The notes beneath the pieces were generated by a model. It did no database searches. It was not told where the DNA came from and saw only the letters and a list, made by a program, of their open reading frames with translations. From Helicobacter sp. (GTDB taxonomy: Bacteria > Campylobacterota > Campylobacteria > Campylobacterales > Helicobacteraceae), in the NCBI GenBank assembly GCA_014799985.1, contig JAAVGZ010000082.1, forward strand, positions 4,282 to 12,941: DNA of 8,660 nucleotides. The letters are read 5' to 3'. A program made the position numbers and the translations under genes. This document shows, piece by piece, positions 1 through 5,490 of the stretch. How positions within the stretch are numbered: the first letter of the stretch is position 1; the number at the start of each line of letters is the position of its first letter.

Positions 1-586
1 GAGCACGATTGAGAATCGCTATCTTTTGGATTTGCTCAAGGCAAACTCGCAAAAAGACGCACTCACGGGGCTCAACAACCGCGCGTTCCTCGATGAGTTT
101 AGCGACAACATCACGTCCCAAGCACAGAGAATCGAGCTTGAATACGCCGTGATGATGGTGGACATCGACTTTTTCAAAAAAGTCAACGACAACTATGGGC
201 ACAACATCGGCGACAAGGTGTTGCGTGAGCTCGCGCTTGTTTTCACCCAAGCCATTCGCACGAGCGACTTGGCGGTGCGCTATGGCGGCGAGGAATTTTT
301 GATTCTGCTGCTTGGCTGCCCGCAACAAGACGCAATCAAGGTCGCGCAAAAAATCAAGGAGCTCTTCGAAACGCACACCTTCGAGAGCGACTTCGGCGAG
401 AGCTTCTGTTGCACACTTAGCATCGGAATCGCGCGCTTTCCGCATGACGCGAACAACATGGCATTGGCAATCAAATACGCCGACATCGCGCTATATGCGG
501 CGAAAAACGCGGGCAGGAATCAGATTCTATGCTTTGAAAAGCACATGATTCCGCGCGACTTCGACCCGCTGAAAGTCAAAGGATAG
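1..586 (+). CDS. Diguanylate cyclase, GGDEF domain (C-terminal part; 5' end outside window)
   Basis: The open frame runs in from base 2 without a stop, so the gene starts upstream; the TTG at 26 is probably not its start. The visible ~194 residues form one GGDEF domain that makes cyclic di-GMP from two GTP. Seen: the KDALTGLNNR entry motif (about 56-85), the metal-binding DIDFFKKVNDNYGH block, and an intact active-site loop RYGGEEF at 278-298. Five residues before GGEEF is RTSD (257-268), matching the RxxD inhibitory site that binds cyclic di-GMP, so product feedback is expected. The domain ends with LSIGIA and ADIALYAAKNAGRN, followed by a short basic tail. Any sensor domain lies outside the window. 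metN begins 2 nt after the stop, so the gene probably shares a transcript with metNI. The family call is very firm; the input signal is unknown. Confidence 0.95.
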   Translation, partial: STIENRYLLDLLKANSQKDALTGLNNRAFLDEFSDNITSQAQRIELEYAVMMVDIDFFKKVNDNYGHNIGDKVLRELALVFTQAIRTSDLAVRYGGEEFLILLLGCPQQDAIKVAQKIKELFETHTFESDFGESFCCTLSIGIARFPHDANNMALAIKYADIALYAAKNAGRNQILCFEKHMIPRDFDPLKVKG

Positions 587-588
587 AC

Positions 589-1557
589 ATGGCGATGATT
601 GACATGCAAGCGCTCGGCAAGTATTACGGCACGCACAAGGTGCTGGACAACATCAACCTGCACATCGACAAGGGGCAAATCTATGGGCTCGTTGGGCACA
701 GCGGCGCGGGGAAATCGACCTTGTTGCGCACGATAAACGGGCTCGAGGGATTCGATGAGGGCACGCTCCATGTGTGCGGCACAGACATCAAGGCGCTTGG
801 GCGCGAGAATCTGCGGAATCTGCGCAAGAAAATCGGCATGATTTTTCAAAACTTCTCGCTGCTTGCGCGCAAGAATGTGTTCGACAATGTCGCCCTGCCG
901 CTCGAGTGTGCGGGCACTCCGCGCACAGACATCAAAAGCCGCGTTGATGAGCTGCTCGCGCTCGTTGGGCTGCAAGAACGCGCGAGCCACTACCCCGCGA
1001 GCCTAAGCGGCGGGCAGAAGCAACGCGTTGGAATCGCGCGCGCACTCGCGCTTAGCCCCGAGATTCTGCTTTGCGATGAAGCCACGAGCGCGCTTGACCC
1101 CAACACGACAAACGCGATTCTCGACCTGCTTGCGCGCATCAACCGCGAGCTTGGCGTAACGATGGTTGTCGTTACACATGAAATCGAGGTGATTAAGAAA
1201 ATCTGCCACAACGCGGCGTTTTTGGACGCGGGCAACATCGCGCAAGATGGCAGCGTGCAATCGCTATTCCTCGCGCCAAACGCGAAGCTGCGGGAGTTTC
1301 TGGGCGAACGCGACAATTTCATCTTTCAGGGCGTTGCGCTGCGAATCTACTTCCCCAAAGCCATTGCGCAACAGCCGATTATCACGAAAATGGCGCGCGA
1401 GCTGCAATGCGATTTTACGATTATCGGCGGCAAGCTCGAGGAGTTTGGCGATTGCGTGATGGGCGCGCTCGTGCTCGATGTTCCGCATGCGCACATGCAA
1501 GCCGTGCAAAACTTTTTGGCGCGCGAAAACGCCCTCTGGGAGGTGCTCAATGCTTGA
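589..1557 (+). CDS. metN: Methionine ABC importer, ATP-binding subunit MetN
   Basis: This is the ATPase of the MetNIQ importer for methionine, acting at the inner membrane with MetI. The 322-residue protein (E. coli MetN is 343) shows Walker A GHSGAGKST at 36-44, Q-loop Q87, ABC signature LSGGQ at 139-143, Walker B ILLCDE at 159-164, D-loop SALD and the H-loop histidine at 197. After the nucleotide domain, residues ~245-320 form a NIL-type C-terminal domain. In the family this binds methionine and shuts the transporter down when the cell has enough. The ATG at 589 is chosen because AAAGGA (578-583) lies 5 nt upstream, inside the end of the GGDEF gene. metI overlaps its 3' end by 8 nt. The NIL domain makes methionine the best substrate call among MetN-like ATPases. 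Confidence 0.95.
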   Translation: MAMIDMQALGKYYGTHKVLDNINLHIDKGQIYGLVGHSGAGKSTLLRTINGLEGFDEGTLHVCGTDIKALGRENLRNLRKKIGMIFQNFSLLARKNVFDNVALPLECAGTPRTDIKSRVDELLALVGLQERASHYPASLSGGQKQRVGIARALALSPEILLCDEATSALDPNTTNAILDLLARINRELGVTMVVVTHEIEVIKKICHNAAFLDAGNIAQDGSVQSLFLAPNAKLREFLGERDNFIFQGVALRIYFPKAIAQQPIITKMARELQCDFTIIGGKLEEFGDCVMGALVLDVPHAHMQAVQNFLARENALWEVLNA

Positions 1558-2203
1558 TTCCAAACTCGTCTCCATCCTCGCAAACGCAACGCTCGAGACG
1601 CTCTACATGAGCCTCGTGAGCAGCTTTCTCGCGTTCTTGGGCGGGCTCGCGCTCGCCGTCTTGCTCATTCTTAGCGACAAAGATTCTTTGCACCCCATGC
1701 CGCTGCTCTACAAGATTCTCGATGTGGGAATCAATGTCTTGCGCTCCTTTCCATTTCTCATTCTCATCATTATCCTATTCCCTCTCACGCGATTCTTGCT
1801 CGGGCAAAGCACGGGTTCAACGGCGATGATTGTCCCGCTTAGCATTGGGATTGCGCCCTTTGTGGCACGCATTATCGAAACGGCATTCCGCGAGGTCGAC
1901 AAGGGAATCCTCGAGGCAGCGCGCAGCTTTGGGGCGAGCGATTTGCAGATTATCTTCAAAGTCATGCTCGTTGAGGCGCTGCCCGCAATCGTTTCGGGCA
2001 TGGTTTTGGTGCTCATCATGGCGATTGGATTCTCGGCGATGGCGGGCTCGATTGGCGGCGGAGGGCTCGGCGATGTCGCCGTGAAATATGGCTATTATCG
2101 ATTCCAAACCGATGTTTTGCTCGCCACGGTCATCATCTTGATTGTGCTCGTGCAGCTCATTCAAATGTGCGGCAATTGGGCATACCGCCGCTTGAAAAAA
2201 TAA
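1550..2203 (+). CDS. metI: Methionine ABC importer, permease MetI
   Basis: This is the membrane channel subunit that pairs with MetN. From the ATG at 1550 the protein is 217 residues, the same length as E. coli MetI. The frame is open further upstream, but 1550 is preceded by a strong GGGAGG (about 1538-1543) within metN and gives the family's N-terminus. About five hydrophobic segments are visible (roughly 20-41, 62-82, 92-112, 148-166, 190-207). The cytoplasmic coupling loop EAARSFGAS (122-130), which docks onto the ATPase, lies between the third and fourth. The start overlaps metN by 8 nt in another frame, implying translational coupling and equal dosage. No gene for the methionine-binding lipoprotein MetQ follows; a promoter and tRNA genes come next. 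Confidence 0.95.
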   Translation: MLDSKLVSILANATLETLYMSLVSSFLAFLGGLALAVLLILSDKDSLHPMPLLYKILDVGINVLRSFPFLILIIILFPLTRFLLGQSTGSTAMIVPLSIGIAPFVARIIETAFREVDKGILEAARSFGASDLQIIFKVMLVEALPAIVSGMVLVLIMAIGFSAMAGSIGGGGLGDVAVKYGYYRFQTDVLLATVIILIVLVQLIQMCGNWAYRRLKK

Positions 2204-2238
2204 TTTTTTATAAAGTTTCATTTTTTCGCGCGAGATTC

Positions 2239-2267
2239 TTGCTTTTTGCAAAAAAACGCGCTATAAT
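2239..2267 (+). promoter_or_regulatory. Predicted sigma-70 promoter of the tRNA cluster
   Basis: A perfect TATAAT (2262-2267) lies 13 nt before the first base of tRNA-Gly. A partial -35 match TTGCTT (2239-2244) sits 17 bp upstream of it. The region also holds TTGC-TTTTT-GCAA (2239-2251), a small hairpin that may be coincidental. No GC-rich terminator for metNI is visible between 2204 and 2238, only an all-A/T pair of arms around the metI stop, so some read-through from metI into the tRNAs is possible. Confidence 0.7.
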
Positions 2268-2280
2268 CCTTTTTTGTTTT

Positions 2281-2355
2281 GCGGGAGTAGCTCAGTGGTA
2301 GAGCACAACCTTGCCAAGGTTGGGGCCGCGGGTTCGATCCCCGTCTCCCGCTCCA
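2281..2355 (+). tRNA. tRNA-Gly (anticodon GCC)
   Basis: A full cloverleaf can be read. Acceptor GCGGGAG (2281-2287) pairs with CTCCCGC (2345-2351). The anticodon stem AACCT/AGGTT encloses the loop with anticodon GCC. The T arm carries GGTTCGATCC. Discriminator T and CCA (2353-2355) are encoded in the DNA. It is the first gene of a four-tRNA cluster, all on the plus strand. Confidence 0.97.
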
Positions 2356-2439
2356 GTTCTGCTATTTCATGATTCTGCCCATAAGATTCTGCAGAGATTC
2401 AACGCAGAGACTCAAACATGCGGCTGTGCAGAGTTTTAT
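2356..2439 (+). other. Spacer between tRNA-Gly and tRNA-Leu
   Basis: These 84 nt separate the first two tRNAs, whereas the next two gaps are only 3 and 19 nt. No gene or clear promoter is seen. It carries three copies of GATTC (in GATTCTGCC, AAGATTCTGCAG and AGAGATTCAAC) and the palindrome TCTGCAGA. It is probably a processed spacer; a remnant of a lost tRNA is possible but no arms are recognisable. Confidence 0.4.
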
Positions 2440-2526
2440 GCCCGAATGGTGGAATGGTAGACACAAGGGACTTAAAATCCCTCGGACATTGCGTCCGTGC
2501 CGGTTCAAGTCCGGCTTCGGGCACCA
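2440..2526 (+). tRNA. tRNA-Leu (anticodon TAA)
   Basis: This is a class II tRNA with a long variable arm, 87 nt including encoded CCA. Acceptor GCCCGAA pairs with TTCGGGC (2516-2522), followed by discriminator A and CCA. The anticodon stem GGGA/TCCC holds a loop with TAA, which reads UUA and, by wobble, UUG. The variable-arm hairpin is CGGACATTGCGTCCG. The T arm is CCGGTTCAAGTCCGG. Confidence 0.97.
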
Positions 2527-2529
2527 AAA

Positions 2530-2604
2530 GGCGACATAGCCAAGTGGTAAGGCGTGGGCCTGCAAAGCCCTGATTCCCCAGTTCGAATCTGGGTGTCGCC
2601 TCCA
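2530..2604 (+). tRNA. tRNA-Cys (anticodon GCA)
   Basis: Acceptor GGCGACA (2530-2536) pairs with TGTCGCC (2594-2600). The discriminator is T, the U73 identity element that cysteinyl-tRNA synthetase requires, and CCA is encoded (2602-2604). The anticodon stem GGGCC/(A)GCCC frames GCA. It begins only 3 nt after tRNA-Leu, so the two must be cut from one precursor. Confidence 0.97.
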
Positions 2605-2623
2605 AAACGATTGGACGCTTTGT

Positions 2624-2711
2624 CGGGAGATGGCTGAGCGGTCGAAAGCGGCGGTCTTGAAAACCGTTGAGGGTAACACCTCCGGGGGTTCGAATCCCTC
2701 TCTCCCGGCCA
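2624..2711 (+). tRNA. tRNA-Ser (anticodon TGA)
   Basis: This is a class II tRNA of 88 nt including encoded CCA. Acceptor CGGGAGA (2624-2630) pairs with TCTCCCG (2701-2707), discriminator G (expected for serine), CCA at 2709-2711. The anticodon stem CGGT/ACCG holds a loop with TGA, reading UCA. A long variable arm and the T arm GGGGGTTCGAATCCCTC follow. Its 3' end is only 19 nt from the thiE start. Confidence 0.97.
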
Positions 2712-2730
2712 CCACACCCAAAGGCACAAT

Positions 2731-3330
2731 GTGCAACAACTCTATGCGATTAGCGATGAAACACTCACCCCCTATTCCACGATTCATTCCCAGCTGCAAA
2801 CCGCCCTGCGCGCCGGCGTCTCTATCTTTCAATTGCGCGACAAAACGCACACAGATAGCGAGATTGCCTCTCTTAGTTCCGAGCTCGCCGCTCTGTGCCG
2901 CCAACACAACGCGCGTTTCGTGCTCAACGACCGCTATGAGCTCGCGCTTAGGCTCAATGTTGGCGTGCATCTTGGCAAAGACGAGATTCACAAGCTCGAC
3001 CCAAGCGAGTCGGCGACGTTGCCCTATCTTGGCATTTCATGCTATGATTCGCTTGAGAATGCGAAACGAGCAAAGGCGCTTGGCGCGGACTATGTCGCGT
3101 TTGGCAGCTGCTTTGATTCCCCCACAAAGCCCGCGGCGGTGCGCGCCCCGCTCGCGCTTTTTGAGCAGGCATTGCCGCTTGGGATTCCGCTATGCGCGAT
3201 TGGCGGAATCACGCCAAAGAATGCAAAATTTCTCAAAAATGCCGATATACTTGCTGTAATCACGGCATTGTGGCGGGGCGACATCGCGCAGAATGTCGCG
3301 CAATTTTTGGAGGCGATGCGTGCAAATTAG
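2731..3330 (+). CDS. thiE: Thiamine phosphate synthase ThiE
   Basis: ThiE joins hydroxymethylpyrimidine diphosphate to the thiazole phosphate to make thiamine monophosphate in the cytoplasm. The 199-residue TIM barrel shows QLRDK near residue 33, LNDRYELAL, GVHLG, GISCYD, the phosphate-binding stretch VAFGSCFDSPTK and IGGITPKN. These are the usual ThiE landmarks in order, at a usual length. The start is GTG at 2731: AAAGG (2720-2724) lies 6 nt upstream and the residues after it (QQLYAISD) match the family's first strand. The ATG at 2729 is out of frame. It starts 19 nt after tRNA-Ser with no promoter visible between, so it is likely transcribed from the tRNA promoter. ybgC starts within its last codons. 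No other thi genes are nearby. Confidence 0.93.
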   Translation: MQQLYAISDETLTPYSTIHSQLQTALRAGVSIFQLRDKTHTDSEIASLSSELAALCRQHNARFVLNDRYELALRLNVGVHLGKDEIHKLDPSESATLPYLGISCYDSLENAKRAKALGADYVAFGSCFDSPTKPAAVRAPLALFEQALPLGIPLCAIGGITPKNAKFLKNADILAVITALWRGDIAQNVAQFLEAMRAN

Positions 3331-3700
3331 GGTGTATTACGAAGATACCGATTGCGGCGGGATTGTCTATCACGCAAACTATCTCAAATTTTGCGAACGT
3401 GCGCGCAGCGAGCGGTTTTTCGCGCAGGGGCAGCTGCCCATTTGGGGCGATTATGCGTTTGTCGTGCACACGATTCACGCGACCTATTTCGCGCCCGCGA
3501 AGTTGGGCGATTTGCTCACGATTGGCACGAAAACCAAAGAAATGCGCAAAGCCTCGTTGTCGCTTTTGCAAGCCGTATGGCGCGAACAAACCCTGCTGTT
3601 TCAAATGGAAGTCGGGCTCGCGTGTGTCAAAAACAATCGCAGCGCGAAGATTCCCGATGAGCTCAAACAATATTTGGAGTGGAATGAATGGAAACATTAA
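3320..3700 (+). CDS. ybgC: YbgC-type acyl-CoA thioesterase (hotdog fold)
   Basis: This is a 126-residue single-domain hotdog thioesterase. The N-terminal signature VYYEDTDCGGIVYHANYL carries the catalytic aspartate (EDTD) and the conserved HANYL helix start, matching YbgC/4-hydroxybenzoyl-CoA thioesterase proteins. Family members hydrolyse acyl-CoA thioesters, and YbgC associates with the Tol-Pal envelope system in other bacteria. The start is the GTG at 3320: GGAGG at 3309-3313 is 6 nt away and the protein then begins directly with the first strand (QIRVYYEDTD). The alternative ATG at 3293 would add nine unlike residues. It overlaps thiE by 11 nt and the next gene by 13 nt, a tightly coupled set. 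In H. pylori the homologue HP0496 also neighbours the DUF493 gene HP0495. Confidence 0.92.
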   Translation: MQIRVYYEDTDCGGIVYHANYLKFCERARSERFFAQGQLPIWGDYAFVVHTIHATYFAPAKLGDLLTIGTKTKEMRKASLSLLQAVWREQTLLFQMEVGLACVKNNRSAKIPDELKQYLEWNEWKH

Positions 3701-3933
3701 AAATCGATTATCCTTGCAAATGGAGTTATAAAATTATCGGCAGCGACAAAGAAGAAATGCAAAAAGCCGTGTTTGAAATCTTGCAAGACAAATATGAGAT
3801 GTTGCCCTCAAAAAGCAGCGTCAAGGGTAAATACCATAGCTTCGACATTCACACCGAAGTGCGCAACGAAGAAGAGCGCTACCGCATCTTTTTTGCGCTC
3901 AAAGAATGCCAAGTGATTCGATTTGTGATTTGA
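3688..3933 (+). CDS. DUF493 / YbeD-like small protein (HP0495-type)
   Basis: This is an 81-residue cytoplasmic protein of the DUF493 family, a small ferredoxin-like alpha/beta fold. The biochemical role in Campylobacterota is unknown. Visible family features are the IDYPCKWSYKIIG first strand, a central KYHSFDIHTEVRNEEER segment (the strand-turn where the family has its conserved Y/F-S and serine/asparagine-E-E-R) and a C-terminal strand VIRFVI. The ATG at 3688 has GGAG (3676-3679) 8 nt upstream and lies inside the last codons of ybgC (13-nt overlap, other frame). The pairing with ybgC is the same as in H. pylori (HP0496/HP0495), which supports both the call and the lineage. It is the last gene of the thiE-ybgC unit. 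Confidence 0.85.
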   Translation: METLKIDYPCKWSYKIIGSDKEEMQKAVFEILQDKYEMLPSKSSVKGKYHSFDIHTEVRNEEERYRIFFALKECQVIRFVI

Positions 3934-3961
3934 TATTTCGTTATGATTTATCATCATTCCT

Positions 3962-3998
3962 ATTAAAAAATATGCAATCAACATGGATATTTTTTAAT
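3962..3998. repeat. 12-bp perfect A/T inverted repeat (possible terminator or operator)
   Basis: ATTAAAAAATAT (3962-3973) and ATATTTTTTAAT (3987-3998) are exact reverse complements, separated by 13 nt. The stem contains no G:C pair, which is poor for an intrinsic terminator, although T-runs exist on both strands. The right arm falls where the -35 region of the next promoter should be (TATAAT at 4011), so a regulator binding site is a good alternative. Confidence 0.6.
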
Positions 3999-4010
3999 GT
4001 TTTTATAAGG

Positions 4011-4030
4011 TATAATATGGTACGATACCA
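4011..4030 (+). promoter_or_regulatory. Predicted promoter and start-site dyad of the two-gene unknown operon
   Basis: A perfect TATAAT (4011-4016) is followed by TGGTA-CGA-TACCA (4018-4030), a perfect 5-bp dyad lying over the expected transcription start (about 4023). The start codon at 4055 would then follow a leader of ~30 nt with AAGGGAGA (4041-4048). No -35 consensus is present; the -35 position is taken by the right arm of the upstream inverted repeat. The dyad could be an operator, or it may be a chance symmetry. Confidence 0.65.
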
Positions 4031-4054
4031 GAATCCGTTAAAGGGAGACATTAG

Positions 4055-4732
4055 ATGACAACATGCAACTACGCCCAAATCTCTTTTAATACAATTAAAG
4101 AGCTAGGCAAAATTGGCTATCTCGACACGCAAGGCTACAATGAAAATCGCACATACAATCACCCTTTTTACAAAGATGTCTTTTGCTATATCAATGTCTA
4201 TGAATCTCTATCCAATCTCTCAAATCTCCTATTGCAACATTGCGCCATTGTGATTCCGACAGACATTGACGAAATCTGCCTCTACCAACACAAAGAATCC
4301 ATCGAAACCTATCTCCAAAACGGCGGAATCCTCTTGTCGTTTGCCCAAAACTTCTTGGCATGGCTTCCGGGCAACAACCTCTATATCAAAGCCCAAACGC
4401 CCATCAAAGACCGAACGATTCTCGCCTCGCCGCATGCAATCACTGAGGGCATACGCGACTATGACCTCAACTATATCAAAGGCATCAAGGGCTTTTTTAG
4501 TCGCGGCTATTTCGACCCGCCCAAAGACGCATGCGTTTTCTTGCATGACGACCAACAACATTGCGTGGGCTATATCGACACAACGACAACAAACGGAATC
4601 ATTCTCGCCACGGCAGGCGCGGATTTGTTCGGCTACCCATTGCGCGACAACAACACATGCAGACGACTTGGAATCAATATCCTGCTTTGGGTCGAATCCC
4701 TCCTCGCACAACACAAAAAGGTCGCATCATGA
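4055..4732 (+). CDS. Protein of unknown function, possible ThuA/GATase1-like fold (first of a paralogous pair)
   Basis: I do not recognise this 225-residue protein by name. It has no signal peptide or membrane segment and is probably cytoplasmic. Seen in order: a strand CAIVIPTD (63-70), a helix and turn IETYLQNGG leading into the strand ILLSF (83-96), then SPHAITEGI (125-133), a late strand GIILATAGADLFGY (181-194) and a final helix ending LLWVES (210-215). The order strand, helix-GG-strand, then H-[PA]-I-T-x-G is typical of ThuA-like and class-I-amidotransferase-like folds. There is no cysteine at the turn after ILLSF, so amidotransferase chemistry is unlikely. The next gene encodes a protein with the same layout. 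SD AAGGGAGA is 6 nt from the ATG. Base composition is more A/T-rich than the flanking genes. The fold is an inference; the role is unknown. Confidence 0.7.
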   Translation: MTTCNYAQISFNTIKELGKIGYLDTQGYNENRTYNHPFYKDVFCYINVYESLSNLSNLLLQHCAIVIPTDIDEICLYQHKESIETYLQNGGILLSFAQNFLAWLPGNNLYIKAQTPIKDRTILASPHAITEGIRDYDLNYIKGIKGFFSRGYFDPPKDACVFLHDDQQHCVGYIDTTTTNGIILATAGADLFGYPLRDNNTCRRLGINILLWVESLLAQHKKVAS

Positions 4733-5415
4733 AAAAGGCAATTATCACGGGCGGAAGTTGTTTCCACCAAAATCTTTTTGTAGAACAAAGCGGCAAATAT
4801 GCAAACTTTTTCGACAAAGTCATCTATCTCCCCAACCTAAAAAACGAAAATCTCGATTCTTTTGATTTGGTCGTGATTGCCTCGAGGCTCAATCCCAATC
4901 TCCTTGTCGCCGAATCCAACAAGATTCTAAGCTATCTCGAGCAAGGTGGCAACGTGGTTTTATTTGGAGAATTTCCAAAAATCTTCCTGCCCTTTATCCG
5001 CTGGAAAGATTGCGAAGAAAACTTTTGGTGGTGGATTCACGAGGGCGCAGATTTACCACTCTATGCCGTTGATTCAAGCCATGCGATTTGGAATTTTCTA
5101 AATATCGAAGATTGCAAATGGCATTATCATGGCACATTCTTGGCGAATCCTCGATGTTGCAATATCCTCATAAACGAGCTTGGCGAAAGCATTCTTTACA
5201 AAGACGCGTCCCATTTCAAGGGCACGCTCTATGTAACCTCGCTCGACCCCGACTACCATATCGCGCAGGGCTATATCCCCAAAGCGGTGAGATTTTTCGA
5301 CCAATTCTTGCGTTGGGTGGAATCCAAAATCCCCACCAAAGCAATAACCCCCCCCCCCCCCCCGCCAACTCTAGCAAGCGGCGGTTTTTTGAGCAAGGCA
5401 CAACAAAGCTATTAA
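4729..5415 (+). CDS. Protein of unknown function, paralogue of the preceding gene, with poly-C-encoded C-terminal tail
   Basis: The ATG overlaps the previous TGA (ATGA), with AAAGG about 6-8 nt upstream, so the two are translated together. The 228-residue product begins MKKAIITGG, then strand DLVVIASRL (46-54), helix-turn-strand ILSYLEQGGNVVLFGE (66-81), SSHAIWNFL (117-124), strand GTLYVTSLDPDYH (165-177) and final helix FDQFLRWVES (190-199). Each element has a counterpart in the same order in the upstream protein (SPHAITEGI, LLWVES), so the pair arose by duplication. No nucleophile cysteine is seen at the turn. After VESKIPTK the tail is encoded by a 16-C tract (Thr then six Pro) and 15 further residues; this lies beyond the shared domain and its frame would change when the tract slips. 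A window of tryptophans (FWWW, 99-102) is distinctive. Function unknown. Confidence 0.72.
   Translation: MKKAIITGGSCFHQNLFVEQSGKYANFFDKVIYLPNLKNENLDSFDLVVIASRLNPNLLVAESNKILSYLEQGGNVVLFGEFPKIFLPFIRWKDCEENFWWWIHEGADLPLYAVDSSHAIWNFLNIEDCKWHYHGTFLANPRCCNILINELGESILYKDASHFKGTLYVTSLDPDYHIAQGYIPKAVRFFDQFLRWVESKIPTKAITPPPPPPTLASGGFLSKAQQSY
5348..5363 (+). repeat. Poly-C tract, 16 C, in the tail codons of the second unknown gene
   Basis: Sixteen consecutive C after GCAATAA. In the frame given it encodes proline and the gene ends at TAA 5413-5415. Gain of one C moves reading into the frame that stays open to TGA 5550-5552. Loss of one C leads to CGC CAA CTC TAG, stopping at 5372-5374. Tracts of this length are unstable by slipped-strand mispairing in Helicobacter and Campylobacter, so the length given is likely one of several in a population. 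Confidence 0.95.
5362..5390 (+). terminator. Terminator-like hairpin at the end of the first poly-C tract
   Basis: CCGCC (5362-5366) can pair with GGCGG (5380-5384), followed immediately by six T (5385-5390). The 5-bp stem is all G:C, but the 13-nt loop is long, so the strength is uncertain. It uses the last two C of the tract and lies inside the annotated tail codons, which suggests that the transcript normally ends about here. Confidence 0.5.
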
Positions 5416-5418
5416 GCG

Positions 5419-5430
5419 CCCCCCCCCCCC
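5419..5430 (+). repeat. Poly-C tract, 12 C, between the unknown operon and the methyltransferase gene
   Basis: Twelve consecutive C after GCG, followed by GCCACCAAC; the first tract is followed by the similar GCCAAC. It lies 3 nt after the TAA of the upstream gene and about 55 bp before the predicted -10 of the methyltransferase promoter. It is non-coding in the frames given, but would be translated if the first tract gained one C. Confidence 0.95.
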
Positions 5431-5481
5431 GCCACCAACATTGCCCCTCTCGCCTACTCCAATCAAACTTTAGCAAAAATA

Positions 5482-5490
5482 TGTTAGAAT
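5482..5490 (+). promoter_or_regulatory. Predicted extended -10 promoter of the methyltransferase/aminotransferase pair
   Basis: TG-T-TAGAAT (5482-5490) is an extended -10 element with a 5-of-6 hexamer. Transcription would start near 5497, giving a leader of ~27 nt with AAGG (5514-5517) 6 nt before the ATG at 5524. No convincing -35 is seen; A/T-rich sequence (CAAACTTTAGCAAAAAT) precedes it, as is common in this phylum. Confidence 0.55.

Noticed and set aside
2204..2280. GC-rich hairpin GCGCG (2228-2232) / CGCGC (2257-2261) as terminator of metNI
   Set aside because: The 24-nt loop is long, no T-run follows directly, and the second arm abuts the TATAAT of the tRNA promoter; more likely chance.
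2362..2991. Minus-strand open frames across the tRNA cluster (translations with EGFEPP, RDSNPRR, FELGNQGF)
   Set aside because: These are the well-known false proteins that come from reading tRNA T-arm and acceptor sequences backwards; the tRNAs themselves fold perfectly on the plus strand.
3293..3319. ATG at 3293 as the ybgC start
   Set aside because: It adds nine residues unlike the family, whereas GTG at 3320 has GGAGG at the right distance and begins at the first strand.
5348..5430. Possibility that the C tracts disrupt (pseudogenise) the second unknown gene
   Set aside because: The conserved domain layout is complete before the tract and matches the paralogue to its last helix, so nothing essential appears lost in the frame given.
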